DNA of 64,000 nt. Source: Phyto melanocephala. Taxonomy: Eukaryota > Arthropoda > Insecta > Diptera > Rhinophoridae. The stretch covers positions 90,121,015 through 90,185,014 of the forward strand of contig OW799237.1 of assembly GCA_941918925.1 (NCBI GenBank), read 5' to 3'. The notes beneath the pieces were generated by a model. The model was given only the letters and a program-made list of their open reading frames with translations, searched no databases and was not told the origin of the DNA. Of this stretch, positions 1 to 12,011 are shown piece by piece (within the stretch, counting starts at the first letter, position 1; every line of letters starts with the position of its first letter). Both the position numbers and the translations under genes were made by a program.

Positions 1-589
1 TAGAAAATCCTAATTCGTTTAACACAGAAGTCGAGGTATATTTTTCATATTTGCAAAAGGGCTCTAAGCCTCCTCAGTTCGCATAAAAACTTTTTTTGAC
101 TGATTATTCTTCTGTTGTAGGGTAAACAATTAAAGAAAAATTCTTGATAAATCCACAGTATCAGCTCGCCAATTCAGGAAAACCTCTTACCTGTTACAAA
201 GTCTTGAGAAGAGGACTTGATGTTTGTTGCAGATATTTTTTTTGGGATCAGATGTGATACCACAGCTTCCTACCATCAATCCTAAGTAACTTACTTTTAT
301 CACGCAAAATTTGGACTTAAAAATATTTAGCGTCAAATATGATTTTCTAAACAATGATATAATACGTATTGCGACACCCTGTTTCTCAGGTGTACTGTAA
401 ATCCACAGATAGTGAATTTCCGTCTCAGATTTATTTTTTCCAACAATGTTTTAAACAAAGATATTAACAGTATTTGTAGATAAAAAAAGAATTTAGAATT
501 ATCATTTTGCTGAATATACTCTTGATAAACTTTAAAATTTAGTATAAACATTAAAAATGTAATGAAATTAAATAAGCAGTTTTCATAAA
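1..589. other. AT-rich stretch with no recognised feature
   Basis: Only short, low-complexity reading frames are present. No repeat termini, RNA gene or transposase motif is recognised. Confidence 0.5.
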
Positions 590-1337
590 TCTATATATAT
601 AAAAGTGAAACTCTGTGTGTGTGTGTGTGTGTGTTAGCTATAGACTCCGAAACTGTAAAACCGATCGGACTCAAACTTTGGTAAGTTGTTGTACACATAC
701 CAGGGAGTGTTTGTGGCTGAAAAAAGTGGGCGGGGCCACGCCCATAAAAATAAGTTATCAGTTTTAGCTACTTGCACTTGACCAATTTTTCTGAAACTTT
801 GCACACATATCGAGCTGTCATGACTACATAATTTCGTGATAAGAAAAGTGGGCGGGGCCACGCCCCTAAAAAAGTTTTAATTTTGAGGTACTTGTACTGG
901 ACCGATTTTTCTGAAACTTTGCACACATACTAAACTGTCATAACCATATAATTTCGTGATTAGAAAAGTGGGCAGGGCCACGCCCATAAAAAAAAGGTTA
1001 TAATTATGAGGTACTTGCACCAGAAAGATTTTTCTGAAACTTTGCATACATATCGAGCTGTCATGACTTAATAATTTTGTGATTAGAAAAGTGGGCAGTG
1101 CCACGCCCATAAAAAAAGGTATCATTTTTAGGTACTTGCACTGGACCGATTATTCTGAAACTTTGCACACATATTGAGCTGTTATGACTTTACAATTTCG
1201 TGATTAGAAAAGTGGGCAATGCCACGCCCATAAAAAAAAATTATAATTTTTAGGTTTTTACACTTGATATTCAATTTAAATTCAGAATGCATTTCGATTC
1301 ATTAAGGGGCGTAGCAACGCGCGCCGGGTTTGGCTAG
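590..1337 (+). mobile_element. Helitron-like non-autonomous repeat, family A copy 1
   Basis: The copy starts TCTATATATATAAAAG after a host A and ends in CTAG before a host T, the pattern expected for A^T insertion by Helitrons. A short hairpin (GCGT-AGCA-ACGC) lies about 18 bases before the end. A (GT)n tract follows the 5' end. The body is five tandem units of about 121 bp, each centred on an imperfect palindrome of the form TGGGCRNNGCCACGCCCA and containing 'CTGAAACTTTGCACACATA'. It has no coding capacity. A second copy with six units lies at 41437-42306. The class assignment rests on termini and general resemblance to dipteran Helitrons, not on a Rep/helicase gene. Confidence 0.7.
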
Positions 1338-1362
1338 TCTTATTTAATAAAACATAAATAAT

Positions 1363-1620
1363 AAGTTTTGTTTGTCTTAACTGCGATTCGACCAACGTTC
1401 ATCCAGTGTGGTGTGAAAAGACGAGGTGGTCTAGGTTTTTTTTTATCATATCTTAGTTGCTTATTGAGCAATTTTTCTGATTTCCAAACCAACTTGCTTC
1501 CAAAAATGTGTGATATTTTGGTACCTTTCAGGGGTCTTAAAAGTTTCTGGGGCTTCTGAAAGTTGATTTCAACACACACTCGGACAGACGAATAGTGCTT
1601 AATTGACTCCCCTATTGAAA
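1363..1620 (+). repeat. mini-me/INE-1-like repeat fragment
   Basis: This diverged fragment matches the inner part of the repeat at 13076-14009: 'AGACGAGGTGGTC', then 'TTTCTGATTT', 'GTTGATTTCAACA', 'CGGACAGACG' and 'GACTCCCCTATT', in the same order. Both ends are missing. The peptide-length frames over it are by-products of the repeat. Confidence 0.6.
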
Positions 1621-2239
1621 AAAAAAACAATCATCTGATTAGATACGAGTACCTTGTTAATCTGTCTTGTACCAGCACAAACATTTCAAATTCAAACGTT
1701 TTACTTCTAGTAACAAACTGCCGTCTTGTATTTCAAATATGACTTGTCTAATGTCCCATTACAAAGTTTATGCATGATTTGAGAAAGCTTTAACACATTG
1801 ATGTTATGAGCTATTTGCTATCATAAAGTCATATAAAAAAATTACACAAGCATGTTCAAGCATATTTGGCATCAGCCCTAGCAATACAGAGATCATATAA
1901 AACACTCTTATACATGTTAAACAATAATAATAATAAACCGTCGATTAATTGTTAATTTTGACAGACATATGGGCTGAAAATGTGTCATGTCACATGTCAA
2001 ACGCATTTCGTGCAAAGGCACCTTTAGAAGATATTTATGAATATGTCTTTGTTATAAACACTAAATACACATTATCATAAATGTTTATTTGCAAACACTG
2101 ACACGTATATTAAAGATGACTGAACAGAGGCATACAATATGACATTTAAAACACGTCGTAGAAACCAGTCGTAATATGAAATCTATTTTGTTCTGACATC
2201 ATCTATATGCTGCTTTAACTTTAGGACACTAACTTTTTT
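1621..2239. other. AT-rich stretch with no recognised feature
   Basis: Read on both strands. No coding or repeat signature could be supported. Confidence 0.45.
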
Positions 2240-2580
2240 TTAATTTTTTTTATTTGAATCAATAGACTCGAGATCCTTATAGACTTTTAAACAATATAGA
2301 TTTGATACGTAATTTTTTTTTATTTTAGGATAAAATTATTTAAGATTTTACAATATTAACGTTTAAATTAAGTCAATGTATTGTTAAACTTCAATTATAT
2401 CGGTACAAATTCTTAAAATCCAATCAGAAAAGGCATAATTAGTTCTGAAAACTTTAACGGAAAATGGATAAAAATAACATGTAGAACGAGGTGGTGTATT
2501 AAAAGAGATGTTGGCAATCAAGAAGTCGGAGCATACATTTAATAAATTGAAAACAAACGTAACAATAAGCATCGTTTTTC
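2240..2580 (-). pseudogene. 5'-truncated LINE, C-terminal RT tail and 3' UTR
   Basis: On the minus strand, 2572-2384 encodes about 62 residues that match, in the same order, the C-terminal tail of the LINE at 5990-6932: a 'CSDFLIANISFN' stretch, then 'VKVFRTNYAFSD' and 'LRICTD'. Downstream, both copies share the 3' UTR words 'TATAAGGATCT' or 'TGTAAGGATCT', and here it runs into an A-rich tail near 2240-2255. Loss of everything upstream fits 5' truncation during target-primed reverse transcription. It has no catalytic domain and is not functional. Confidence 0.6.
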
Positions 2581-5002
2581 GGCTTTTTAGCGTTCACAGC
2601 TTTAAAGAGCAAGTTTAATAGTATAAAACGGCAAGTTTAAAGAAATCCATTGTAGACCTAGAAGACCAAATAAAACGGATTGTTTTTGTACAGATTGAAT
2701 GCTCTTGTTGTGAACTTTTTACGTTTGATCCCATATTATTGAATAGGTCTGGCCTGGAAAGTATGCAATTGTTTTGCTATAAATCAATAAACTCCTTCCC
2801 CCAGGGTTTTACAACTGTTTTGTTAAAGCAGCTAGTACACGGTATGTTTTTTACATCTGACTTGTAAAATTTTCACCCGCTAAAGACGTATATATCGTGT
2901 GTTATCATTAAAACATTACTTTTGTAAAACACAAGCGCTAAGTCATCTGACAACATTTCAATAAGAGCGTGCTCTAATTTATTCTGACAATCGACCTGAC
3001 ATCAGCTGTTGTTAGAAATTTTTGATGTCAGCAGTGGTTGACCAATTTATCATGTCAGATGTATATAACATGCCGTATATTAGCTGCTTAATAGTAACAG
3101 AGATATCGACCCCAGTGCGCGTAATTATCGTATGTTACAAAAACAGAAATTTATAGGATAGCGTTTTTATTACTTTAAAATAACTAAATAACAACGTAAA
3201 TAACACTGCTGCATAAGTGCAATTAATTACAGCACTGTAGTTACTGTCTTCATTTAAATCGAACTCGTAAATTGCGCACAAAACAATGCATCGTCGATGT
3301 AGATGCGATTGTGGCAGAAGATTAAAATTTATTGCAACAACTCGATCTCATGATTCGTGAGTTTTTTTCCTTAAGTCATTGAAAATCGTATGGAGGAGAA
3401 ATGATTCCAACAAGACAACAAAATATTTTGTAACTGAATTTTCTCAATAAAAGGACCTGTAAATTGGCCATCTTGTTTAGGAATTTTGACACCTTTGGAC
3501 TACTTTTGTGGGGGTAAGTCAAATTTTTGGCCTATGAAGATAAACAAAAACCATTGTATATTTAGAGGCCAACAATCGACACACCATTGACAAAATAACA
3601 CCGGCGATGCAAAATTTGACCGCCAGAATAACGTTCTTAAGGCGCAGTCGTGTAGACCATATTCCAGAAATTATTTTAAAATATTAAATTGCATAAAACT
3701 TATAAGCTAATTTAACCAAAATTTTAATAACTTCATCGTGTTTAATGTAGAAAAAAATGTTGTAACTCCAAAAAAATACTCTATACTAACAAGCATGCAT
3801 ACAACAGAAAACGAGTTCGCTAACAATGTAATTACCAGTGATTTGTAACTCTCACATTTATTTTCCAATCCTCATCAATCAATTAAGGTTCATGCATTTT
3901 ATCTATTTTTAATTCTAATCCTTATCAGTATAATAATAAAAAACACTATTTAATGGAAATCTTATCTTAAAGTAATAAACATTTCTAAATTCCATGACAC
4001 AACATTCTAGCAGGCCCAAATCTTTTGGCACATCATAGAATGTTTAAAGGTGGCAAATATCTTAATGAACAAGTAAATGACTGACGAAATGAATGAATAT
4101 AATTTATATGAATTTCATTCCTTAAATTGGTATGCATTGATACTCTTCCATTAACTCAATAATTCATATTGTTTTATTTGTTTTTTGTGTGTGTGTCTGT
4201 TTTTTTTTCTATAATAACCATCGCATATTGATGATGACTCTCGTTCCTACTTGACAAAAGATGGTCATCAGCTACAGTGAAATGTCGAATGTTGCAAATA
4301 AGTATTAAACCAAACAAAATAATAAAAGAAAAATATATTATAAGTTAATTTAATTTTAAGAATTTATTTTATTTCATCGGAATTAATGAAGATTACGTAA
4401 AAATGTGTGCCTAAGCAACGAACCCCTATTGTTTAATTTACAAACAGGTAAAATATTGAAATCAAAAACAACAACCAGTCCTGCAAAACCACCACATGTT
4501 CGTATTAAGAAAAAAACAAGCCAAAAAAACACAAGCATGAAAGTGCATAAAACACGTATTTTAAACAATTCATTGAGGAATATAAATTCAAAAGAAAACA
4601 AAAGCAAGAAATAGGGAAACAAAAAAAAGAAAACAAACCGATTTAATGGAATAAATCCCAACATAAAACGTGCAAAATGCAAAAAACATATAACGAGACG
4701 AAAAAAAAAATAAAAGAAAAGGCAGATACGAACTCAAACAGATTAAAGAGGGTTTTTGCTTTCAAACAAAAGACAGATGTAACTAGTCTTTAAGCCAAAG
4801 ACGATGACAGTGAATATGAAGAGAGAGAGCGTGTGATGGATGTAAGACACCAGCTGTTTTATTTGATATACTACACAGAGAAAAAACAAGCTAACAGTCA
4901 TACCTTAATAAGAGCCTTTAGCGACAAGCATTGGAGTTTTGTATGTGTTATTGTTGTTTTGTACAATAATAAAAAACAAGCAAAATTTCAACGCCTTATG
5001 TC
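2581..5002. other. AT-rich stretch with no recognised gene
   Basis: Contains homopolymer runs and a short GT tract near 4186-4197. Reading frames of about 70-99 codons around 4383-4682 lie in A- or T-rich sequence on opposite strands and have no recognisable domain. Confidence 0.4.
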
Positions 5003-5777
5003 ATAAACACATAGACAGCAGCAGGCTACCGACTACAACCTGGCAAAAATACAACACGGCCACATGGCAACACGACTACCACTTAAGCCTGGGCCAATTA
5101 AGTCTAATTTATTTTTTCATTAGTAACAAAGCTCCTCTTGTTAATTATTTGCATTACAGATCGATCGGTTTACAATAGCGAGTAGTAGATTCAACGTGTT
5201 TATAAAACATATTTGTCATTGTCATTCAAGTTGTTAATTTTGCCATACAAACTGCAACCAACATAATTATACATATTCAGAGCTTGGTAATTTTCAAAGA
5301 ACTAAATTAAAAAAAAAAACATAAACATATTCAACATAAACTCAACTAGATACTATTAAAACATTTTAAAACCTCTAATGTAACACGAAATGAAACTATA
5401 AACTCGACTACATTTTAACTATAACATGTTCTACCATATGAATTGTTAACAGATTTAATATTTTACCCTGTTTGTCGTAAATAAAAAATTCTGCCAAATT
5501 AACGGCGACTCCAGTTTTAAATTAGAACATAAAATTAATAAATAAAATCGGAGAAAAAGTTTTTTTTTAAGTTTGTTAGTTGTTTTTTTTTACAAATTTA
5601 TATATTTTAAAAATTAAATTTATATCAGCGCTGTTATTGTTATCAGCTTGTTACAATGTTACTGTCGCGACATGTCGTCTTCAATATAATAACGTAGCTG
5701 ACTACGCAGGAACGAAAGCAGCCAAAGTCAGTTATAGCCATGTTGTTGCGCAGCTTGGTGTCATCTAGGTCTTTATA
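5003..5777. mobile_element. MITE-like element, family E, imperfect inverted termini
   Basis: The left end (about 5007: 'TAGACAGCAGCAGGCTAC') and the reverse complement of the right end (about 5770: 'TAGATGACACCAAGCTGC') are imperfect inverted repeats. The right-hand 130 bases, read in reverse complement, match 16455-16585 ('CAGTCAGCTACRT', 'ATATTGRAGACGACA', 'AACATTGTAA', 'AGCTGATAAC'), which confirms a dispersed family. No coding capacity or clear target duplication was found. Confidence 0.45.
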
Positions 5778-5989
5778 GCATGACGCTTAACCCTCTTACT
5801 TAGTAAGATTTTTTCATAGAAAACGTAAAACATTGACATATTTTTTATATGGTAGGAGTTTGAGTTTGGTTTATTACATTTTACATTACTACAAAACGAA
5901 TTAAATTCTCGTTAGCAAATTGAGAATTTTAAATAAAACAAAAAATTTTTCGTAAGAGTTGTTCGACTGTTACAAATCTGTGGCAGTTT

Positions 5990-6932
5990 ACTACGCTTGT
6001 AAATCGTGGTTTTATTGAACGAAAGCAAACTGATGTTATTTACACCGACTTCAGCAAAGCCTTTGATAAAGTTAACCATAAACTTCTAATAAAAAAAACT
6101 TGATGTAATGGGATTTATACAGCACTCCCTTAAGTGGATTTATTCGTACTTGACAAATAGAAAACAAAATGTTCGTTTTAAACACACTATCTCTAAACTA
6201 AAAACCATTGTTTCTGGGGTTTCTCAGGGAAGTCATCTTGGTCTATTGCTGTTTTCTTTATTTATTAATGATCTACCAAATACTATTAAATTATGTATGC
6301 TGACGACGTAAAGATATTTCTAAGTTTTAATAATTACGCCGATCACACCCTCTTACAAAAGGATATATAGGTAGAAGCTTTTAATTTAAGGTGAAGACTT
6401 GACTTAATGGAGCTTAACCCTGGAAAATGCAAATTTGCAAATTATGTTTTAAATGGTTATACGTTAAATAGACTGGTTCCTGTTACTTCGTCTTCGTGTC
6501 TTACAGTGAAATTCGTTAAACCTGCCGCCTTATACTACTAGACTTGCACTAGTGAAGCTGTCAACTTTAAAAAGTCGAAGAATAATGCTAAATGTTACGT
6601 TTGTTCTAAATTTAATAAAAGGATGTATATGCTCTGATTTCCTAACAGCGAATATCTCTTTTAGTGTACCATCTCGTTCTACAAGTAATTTTTGTCCGCT
6701 ATCAGTAAAAACTTTCAGAACGAATTATGCCAACTTCGATCCGTTTTTAAGGATTTGTACAGAGTTCAATAAACTTTATCAACATATTGATTTTTCCTTA
6801 AATGGTAATATTGTAAAATGTAAAATTATTATGTTTTTGCATAACTAATATTAAACAATTTGTATGTACTGCTTTATAGTCTGTAAGGATCTAGAATCCA
6901 TAGTCTTCAATAAATTAATAAATAAATAAATT
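5990..6932 (+). pseudogene. LINE reverse transcriptase relic with 3' tail
   Basis: Translation pieces in several frames spell the palm of a non-LTR reverse transcriptase. 'YTDFSKAFDKVNH' (about 6040-6078) holds the first catalytic Asp. Next comes 'SGVSQGSHLGLLLFSLFIND' (about 6215-6274), and then 'YADDVKIFLSF' (about 6295-6330), the YxDD active-site box. 'LMELNPGKCKF' follows near 6405. A C-terminal tail (6552-6848) matches the minus-strand copy at 2240-2580. The 3' UTR ends in a TAAATAAATAAA-type tail at about 6908-6932, as expected for a LINE 3' end. Frame changes and stops show that it is dead. The endonuclease and first ORF are absent. Clade is uncertain (Jockey/CR1-like). Confidence 0.75.
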
Positions 6933-7633
6933 AAGTATTCTTCTTTCCAACAACAAAATAAATATTGAAAGATTTAAAATAAAATAACTATTAAATAATT
7001 AAGTAAATTATTTAACCTAGATTTGTAAGCCAGTTATTTAGAATTAAATAAATAATTAAAAATATTTTATACCAAATTTCTCTCTGTGTACACATGCCCA
7101 CAAAAATTATTGAATATCTTTGATTGTTTCCCCTTCCACATTTTATGTTTAGGCGAAACCGAGATCAATAGCAATAATACAATTTGGAATTAGATTTCGT
7201 AGGAAACGTCCAGACATGTGCAAACAATATAATTTTGAATGCTTTTTAAATAATATCCTTGAAATCTCGTTATAAATATAAACACAAGGTGGTTGTTTTA
7301 ATTAAAAAAGAAAAAAACCAAAAACAGCTGGAATGAAAAGACGAGAATACGGATGTAATTTCGTATTCCATTTATACTAACTCTATTGAAACATGTGCTT
7401 GAAGTGTATGAATAATAAGTTGTTATATATTTTTTATCTGCTGCCTTTTAACAAGAATATAATTCTTTGATTAATAATGCACCTTTATTTTATCTAATGG
7501 TCATATCTAGTTCAACATTAGCTTAGTGGGTGTTCCCTAATCTAATCAATTTTAATTTTTTTCCTACGAAATAAAAATTAAATGTTATGATGAATTTGTG
7601 TAATAAATTATAGCGAATGCCAAAATCGATTAA
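6933..7633. other. AT-rich stretch with no recognised feature
   Basis: No gene or repeat terminus is supported between the LINE tail and the next Helitron-like element. Confidence 0.4.
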
Positions 7634-8603
7634 TCTATATATATAAAAGAGTAACGTGACTGACTGACTGATTCATCATCGCACAGCCCAAACGCAAAGA
7701 GCTAGAGACATGAAATTGGAACAATCGGTTCCTCTTTCAATGTATAGCTCCACTAAGAAGGGATTTTTGGAAATTCGTACTTTAAGGGGGTAAAAAAGGG
7801 TAAAAACGGGTAAAATCGGTTCTTATATCTGCTGAACTAAAAAGGATACAAATTAGATTGAAAAAGTATTGTAATTTGCACAAAAAATAAGCTGACAGGT
7901 GTCTGGCCTTTTTTTTAAACGGGTATAAACTATAATTTGGTACTTTTTTGGTACCCCATGTAACTTCCAAACGCATAAAGCTAGAAACAAAAATTAAACT
8001 GTATTAAGTAATCCGCGAAAAAATATTAATATAAATTCGGCACTTTTTTCAAATTCACATGTATAAGGGGTAAAAATTTTCCCTTTTTTTGGTACTTTCT
8101 TTAAAAGAAACTTTCCTAATATTATTCAATGGGACAAAATTTGACAATTATTATTTCCTAATAGAATATGGACAACTACTTAGGTGAAATTTTTGGAATC
8201 CTTTTTGGGGACAAAAAAGGTACCAAAAAGGGGTAAATTCCGGAAAATTTAATAATTATAAATAGAACTTGAGTATCCAATAAATAGTAAGAAATGCGCT
8301 ATCGAAGTAGCCGATTAAATGAAAAAAAAAATTTTTATGGGCGACCAAAAAGGTACCTTTTTGAATTTGTTTGGTACTTTTTGTATTTTCAACGTTTGCG
8401 AAGCTAGAATTTTGAAATTAGTGGCTATTGATACATTGTTAGGCTGAAAATGTTATGGTCGATCAAAAAGTACTTTTTTTGAATTTTTGTGGAGATACAA
8501 ATTTTCATAAATTGAACCAAAAATATTTAATAATTATAAATATAACTTGAGTATTCAATAAATAGTAAGAACTGCGCTATCGAAGTAGCGGGTTAAATGC
8601 TAG
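7634..8603 (+). mobile_element. Helitron-like non-autonomous repeat, family C copy 1
   Basis: It begins TCTATATATATAAAAGAG after a host A, then 'GTAACGTGACTGACTGACTG' and 'CGCACAGCCCAAACGC'. It ends with a hairpin (CGCTA-TCGAAG-TAGCG) followed 10 bases later by CTAG at 8600-8603. The body is rich in GGTAC and AAAAAGG words. About 70 bp ending in the 3' hairpin is duplicated: once internally (about 8250-8320) and once at the true end (8528-8600). A diverged relative lies at about 58530-59710. It has no coding capacity; frames through it are spurious. Confidence 0.7.
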
Positions 8604-9354
8604 CTTAATATATTACAAGGAGTTTTGAAAATATTGGGCTTAAAAATACTCCCTTAAGTTATTTTAAGAAATTAACACAAAAACTAACAATTTTTCTTTT
8701 TGGTTTTATTTGTAATATAATTGTTTTCCATTATTGTTATATATTCTAATTTTGCATATAAATTATTAATTTTTTAAGTAAATTTTGATACATAAATGTT
8801 ACAAGAAAATGTTTTCTCTAGAGTAAAAAAACGAGCCAACGATGTGATACTTGAAATGCCCACACCAGTGAACCAAGCCGATGCTATTTGGTCGGCGGCG
8901 GCGGCGTGGGAAATATTGTTCGGCGGCGGCGGCGTTTACAATAAGGATTCGGCGGCGGCTTATATATCGGCTTGAAACAATTTTACAAATTTATTGTTTT
9001 TTGCTACTAAGTCTGCGTTTAGACTAAAAAAGTTTTCTTGCAGAAATTGTTCTTTTTTTCTTCTTTAAACTTGCTTTTACACACAAAAATTTTTATTACA
9101 CCATTTTTAATTTTTTATACATGAAGTTACTTTAAATTTAAAATTATGAATGACAAAATAAAGCAAATTTCACTTCTTGTACATGCAAGTAAAATTGATT
9201 TTTATTTCTCTATTAATCTTTCGCATACAATTAGAAATATAAAAATTTTCTGAAAGAAAACTTGTTCATTGTTAACGCAAACTAAATGTATTATATTTTA
9301 TATAAGTGCACGTCATATCGCACAAATATGTAATATATATGTTCAATAAAGATA

Positions 9355-9408
9355 TATGAATATATATAATATATATAATATATAATATACAAATATATAT
9401 AATAACAT
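9355..9408. repeat. AT-dinucleotide microsatellite
   Basis: A run dominated by TATATA words with occasional A insertions, inside the hAT element. Confidence 0.7.
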
Positions 9409-9527
9409 AAAAAGTTCAATAAAAATTAGTTTTGATTTGTTTAGAATATACTATATTCCGATTTTATTTACGAATTTTTTATAAGGAATAATTTTTAAGG
9501 CAGCAAAAATGTCTACATATTTTGTAT

Positions 9528-10363
9528 TTATAGTTGGTGAATTATGTGAAAATTGTCGTGTATAAATAACTGTTTTTTCACTATGGAGACATTTAGTCGA
9601 CATCTTTTTTGTGTGATACAGGAACCAGCCATTGAGAATGCTACTTCAGAAGAAGCTGATGTTGCAGGAATACCAAAAAGGGTATTAGCCAATATTGCAA
9701 TTCTGGGAAAAGCCTAAAATCAAAAGGAATAAGTTTAAAATGAGCTAAAAAATAACAGTAGGCGTGGCATTTTATGAAATAGAGAACTATTACATATATA
9801 ATTATAAAACTTTGTGTTCTTTACTACTATATAATTTGCCTTAGCTGAGATAGAATGAATAAAATAAAAAATATTGTGAGGGCTAGTAAAGCGATCTGGA
9901 TTTTGCTAGAATTTAATATTTTTATAGTACCTGTTGATTTGCCTTCCACCAGTCAAGGCTTTCTGCTTCGTACACCGGAATGTCAAAGTATTTTTGAACT
10001 TCTAAAGAAATTGGGTCTCTTACGGCACATTCACCGGACTCGGAAAGAAAATTTAGCATTCTTTTCCGAGTGTTTTCTTAAAAATAATTTGATTGTTAAA
10101 ATTGTTTTGTTAAATTAAAAAATTCATGTCTGTTAAAGATAAATATTACATTAAAAATTACCTCCTTTTTGGCTTGAGGTTCGTCAGAAGGCTGGAGAAG
10201 AGGTTTTAATTGTTGTCACTTCTTTAACTTTTTTGTTTTTTAAAAGTAGTTGTTGATAGTGCTTCACACTTTTTTTCTCAACAACAGGATCTTCCGAATC
10301 GGATAAATCTTTGAGTACCTCACTTTGATTTTTTTTAAAATAACTTTTTACAGTTTTCTGCAT
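9528..10363 (-). pseudogene. hAT transposase relic: N-terminus and C-terminal dimerisation domain only
   Basis: Minus strand. The likely ATG is at 10363 and starts 'MQKTVKSYFKKNQSEV', a basic N-terminus. Around 10035-9948 comes 'DPISLEVQKYFDIPVYEAES' followed by 'LDWWKANQ', the conserved lead-in to the hAT dimerisation region. A GT donor and an AG acceptor (about 9947 and 9715) bracket an apparent intron. Then come 'ANTLFGIPATSASSEVAFS' and 'AGSCITQKRCRLN', ending at TAA 9528. This is the Dimer_Tnp_hAT signature (IPATSASSE..FS..G). The RNase-H-like catalytic core between the two parts is deleted, so no active enzyme can be made. It fills the interior of the TIR/TSD-bounded element 8866-10583. 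Confidence 0.8.
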
Positions 10364-10591
10364 ATTTTTCTTTTTTTACCTTTAATCACGTTTTAAAAAA
10401 TTTTATGAGAAAATAACGGCACTTGTAAAAAAAACATTGCCACATAAATTTTCGGCGCAGCTGAAGTAATCGGCGACTATTGTTAAGCTTTTAAGCCAAA
10501 ACATTTCGGCGGCGGCGCGGCTAAAAAGAAATCAGCCGGCGGCGGCTAGCCGCCGATTTTGAGCCGATCGGCTTGATTCACTGGCCCACAC

Positions 10592-11307
10592 GTGTATAGT
10601 TTTTGTTTTGGTCACCTCTACCAAAGGCTATTTTCAAAATTCCATATATTTGGAAAAACGTCGAAATTGTTGCACAGTGTAATTGTTGTAGAGGGAAGTA
10701 ATTAAGTAGTATATTGTACCTTGTGCTTTAACAATAGCAACCAATTAAATATGTTTGGTCATTGCTTTACATACATCCACATACATATACGCTTTTCATA
10801 AGTTTTCGGTAGTACAAACTGCAAACTTTCAACAATTGTTTTCCATTTGAAAATAACTTCAATACAATACAATATTTGATTCAAAATAGCAGTACGACTA
10901 ATATCATTGTAGGCATGCATGGATGTCAATACCTGCAGGCAAATTTTATACAATATGCCATGCTCCTGTCCTTATGCTGCATTTCTTAACGAGATTTTCT
11001 TATACTGTATTTGTATACTGAGTTTGTACAATTTGTTATTTAAAGATTGATTGCATTTAAGGAGAACAATTGTATATGAAACTTAAATATGGAATTTTAG
11101 AAAATGTGTCCATGGCATTTACAAAACCACTATTGAAGGTAAAAGTTTTTTAATTATTTAAAAAAAATTATTCTTTATTATTTTTAAAATAATGTTGCCA
11201 TTGTGACACATTTGACTTAGTTATTCTGTTATTTTTTTACTGCAAACGGTGGACCATCTTATTGGTTTAAACTTGAATCAGCGATTATTTCAAATCTGCC
11301 AATACTT
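10592..11307. other. AT-rich stretch with no recognised feature
   Basis: A 64-codon minus frame (10953-10759) has no recognisable domain. Nothing else is supported. Confidence 0.4.
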
Positions 11308-11860
11308 ATGTCATTCTATTCTGTCACAAAATTTAGCTTATTATCTTCGCTAAACGAAATGGATCAACTTACTCTTGAGCAATGTTGGGATTTATTGGAA
11401 GAAATTTATTTTGAAAACAAAGACAATTGGTTGGAACTTGAAAGAAAATGTGGTACAAAAAAATTATCTCTGCGGATGAAGCTCATTTTCACGTTAATAA
11501 GCAAAATTTCCGTAATTGGGGCTTACAAAATTCAAAAATGGTCTTACAGAGGCCAATGCAACCATCGCGAGTGGCTTTGCAGCTTGTAGAGCGGAGGCAT
11601 TATTATTATTATAAGGACGGCGCAATCATTGCGGTCATATTAACCGATTTTTTTGTGCCAGCTTTTTATAATACTGATGTGAACGATGTTTGTTTTCAAC
11701 AACCAAAACCGATTTATGAGTACAACGTTTGACAAATCACAGACAAAAGAGCATTTGAAGGCCAACATTCGTAATGCCTTTGCCGAGATACACTCATACA
11801 TACACTCGAAAAAGTCATCGAAGATTAGTCCGATTGAATGGGGTACTGGGGTGCTTTTTA
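11308..11860 (+). pseudogene. Tc1/mariner-superfamily transposase relic (DUF4817-type)
   Basis: Plus strand. 'MDQLTLEQCWDLLEEIYFEN' at 11359-11418 resembles the N-terminal helix-turn-helix of transposases in this group. After an internal deletion comes 'KKIISADEAHFHVNKQNF' (about 11458-11511), which contains the first catalytic Asp (ADEAHFH), then 'VLQRPMQPSRVAL' (about 11540-11578). A later frame has 'DVNDVCFQQ' (about 11677-11703), the block around the second catalytic Asp, but the Asp itself is missing. 'KEHLKANIRNAFAEI' (about 11749-11793) is the C-terminal block. At least three frame changes and an internal deletion mark it as dead. Inverted termini were not confidently found. The same family appears at 24989, 30626 and 56072. 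Confidence 0.7.
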
Positions 11861-12011
11861 ATGACCAACGCTTTTTATTTCAACAAAATCAAGGCATATT
11901 TATTCATCAGGTAATTGCAGTTCTACAACAAATACAACAATGTAAAAACAATATATATTTTTTTGCTAGGATTTTTATTTCAGATGATGTCACAGTCAAA
12001 TAAACAAACAA

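Larger units (their letters stand above)
8866..10583 (-). mobile_element. non-autonomous hAT transposon with 8-bp target duplication
   Basis: Termini are inverted repeats beginning CAGTGAAYCAAGCCGAT. They are flanked on both sides by the perfect 8-bp duplication GCCCACAC (8858-8865 and 10584-10591), the hallmark of hAT insertion. Just inside both ends are (CGG)n/GCCGCC-rich blocks (8893-8955 and 10511-10556), far more GC-rich than anything nearby. The interior carries the minus-strand transposase relic described separately. At 1718 bp it is shorter than most autonomous hATs, because the catalytic core is missing. Confidence 0.9.

Noticed and set aside
600..1337. CRISPR-like array because of regular 121-bp spacing
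   Set aside because: The units are diverged full-length tandem repeats with no unique spacers, in a eukaryotic Helitron-like element.
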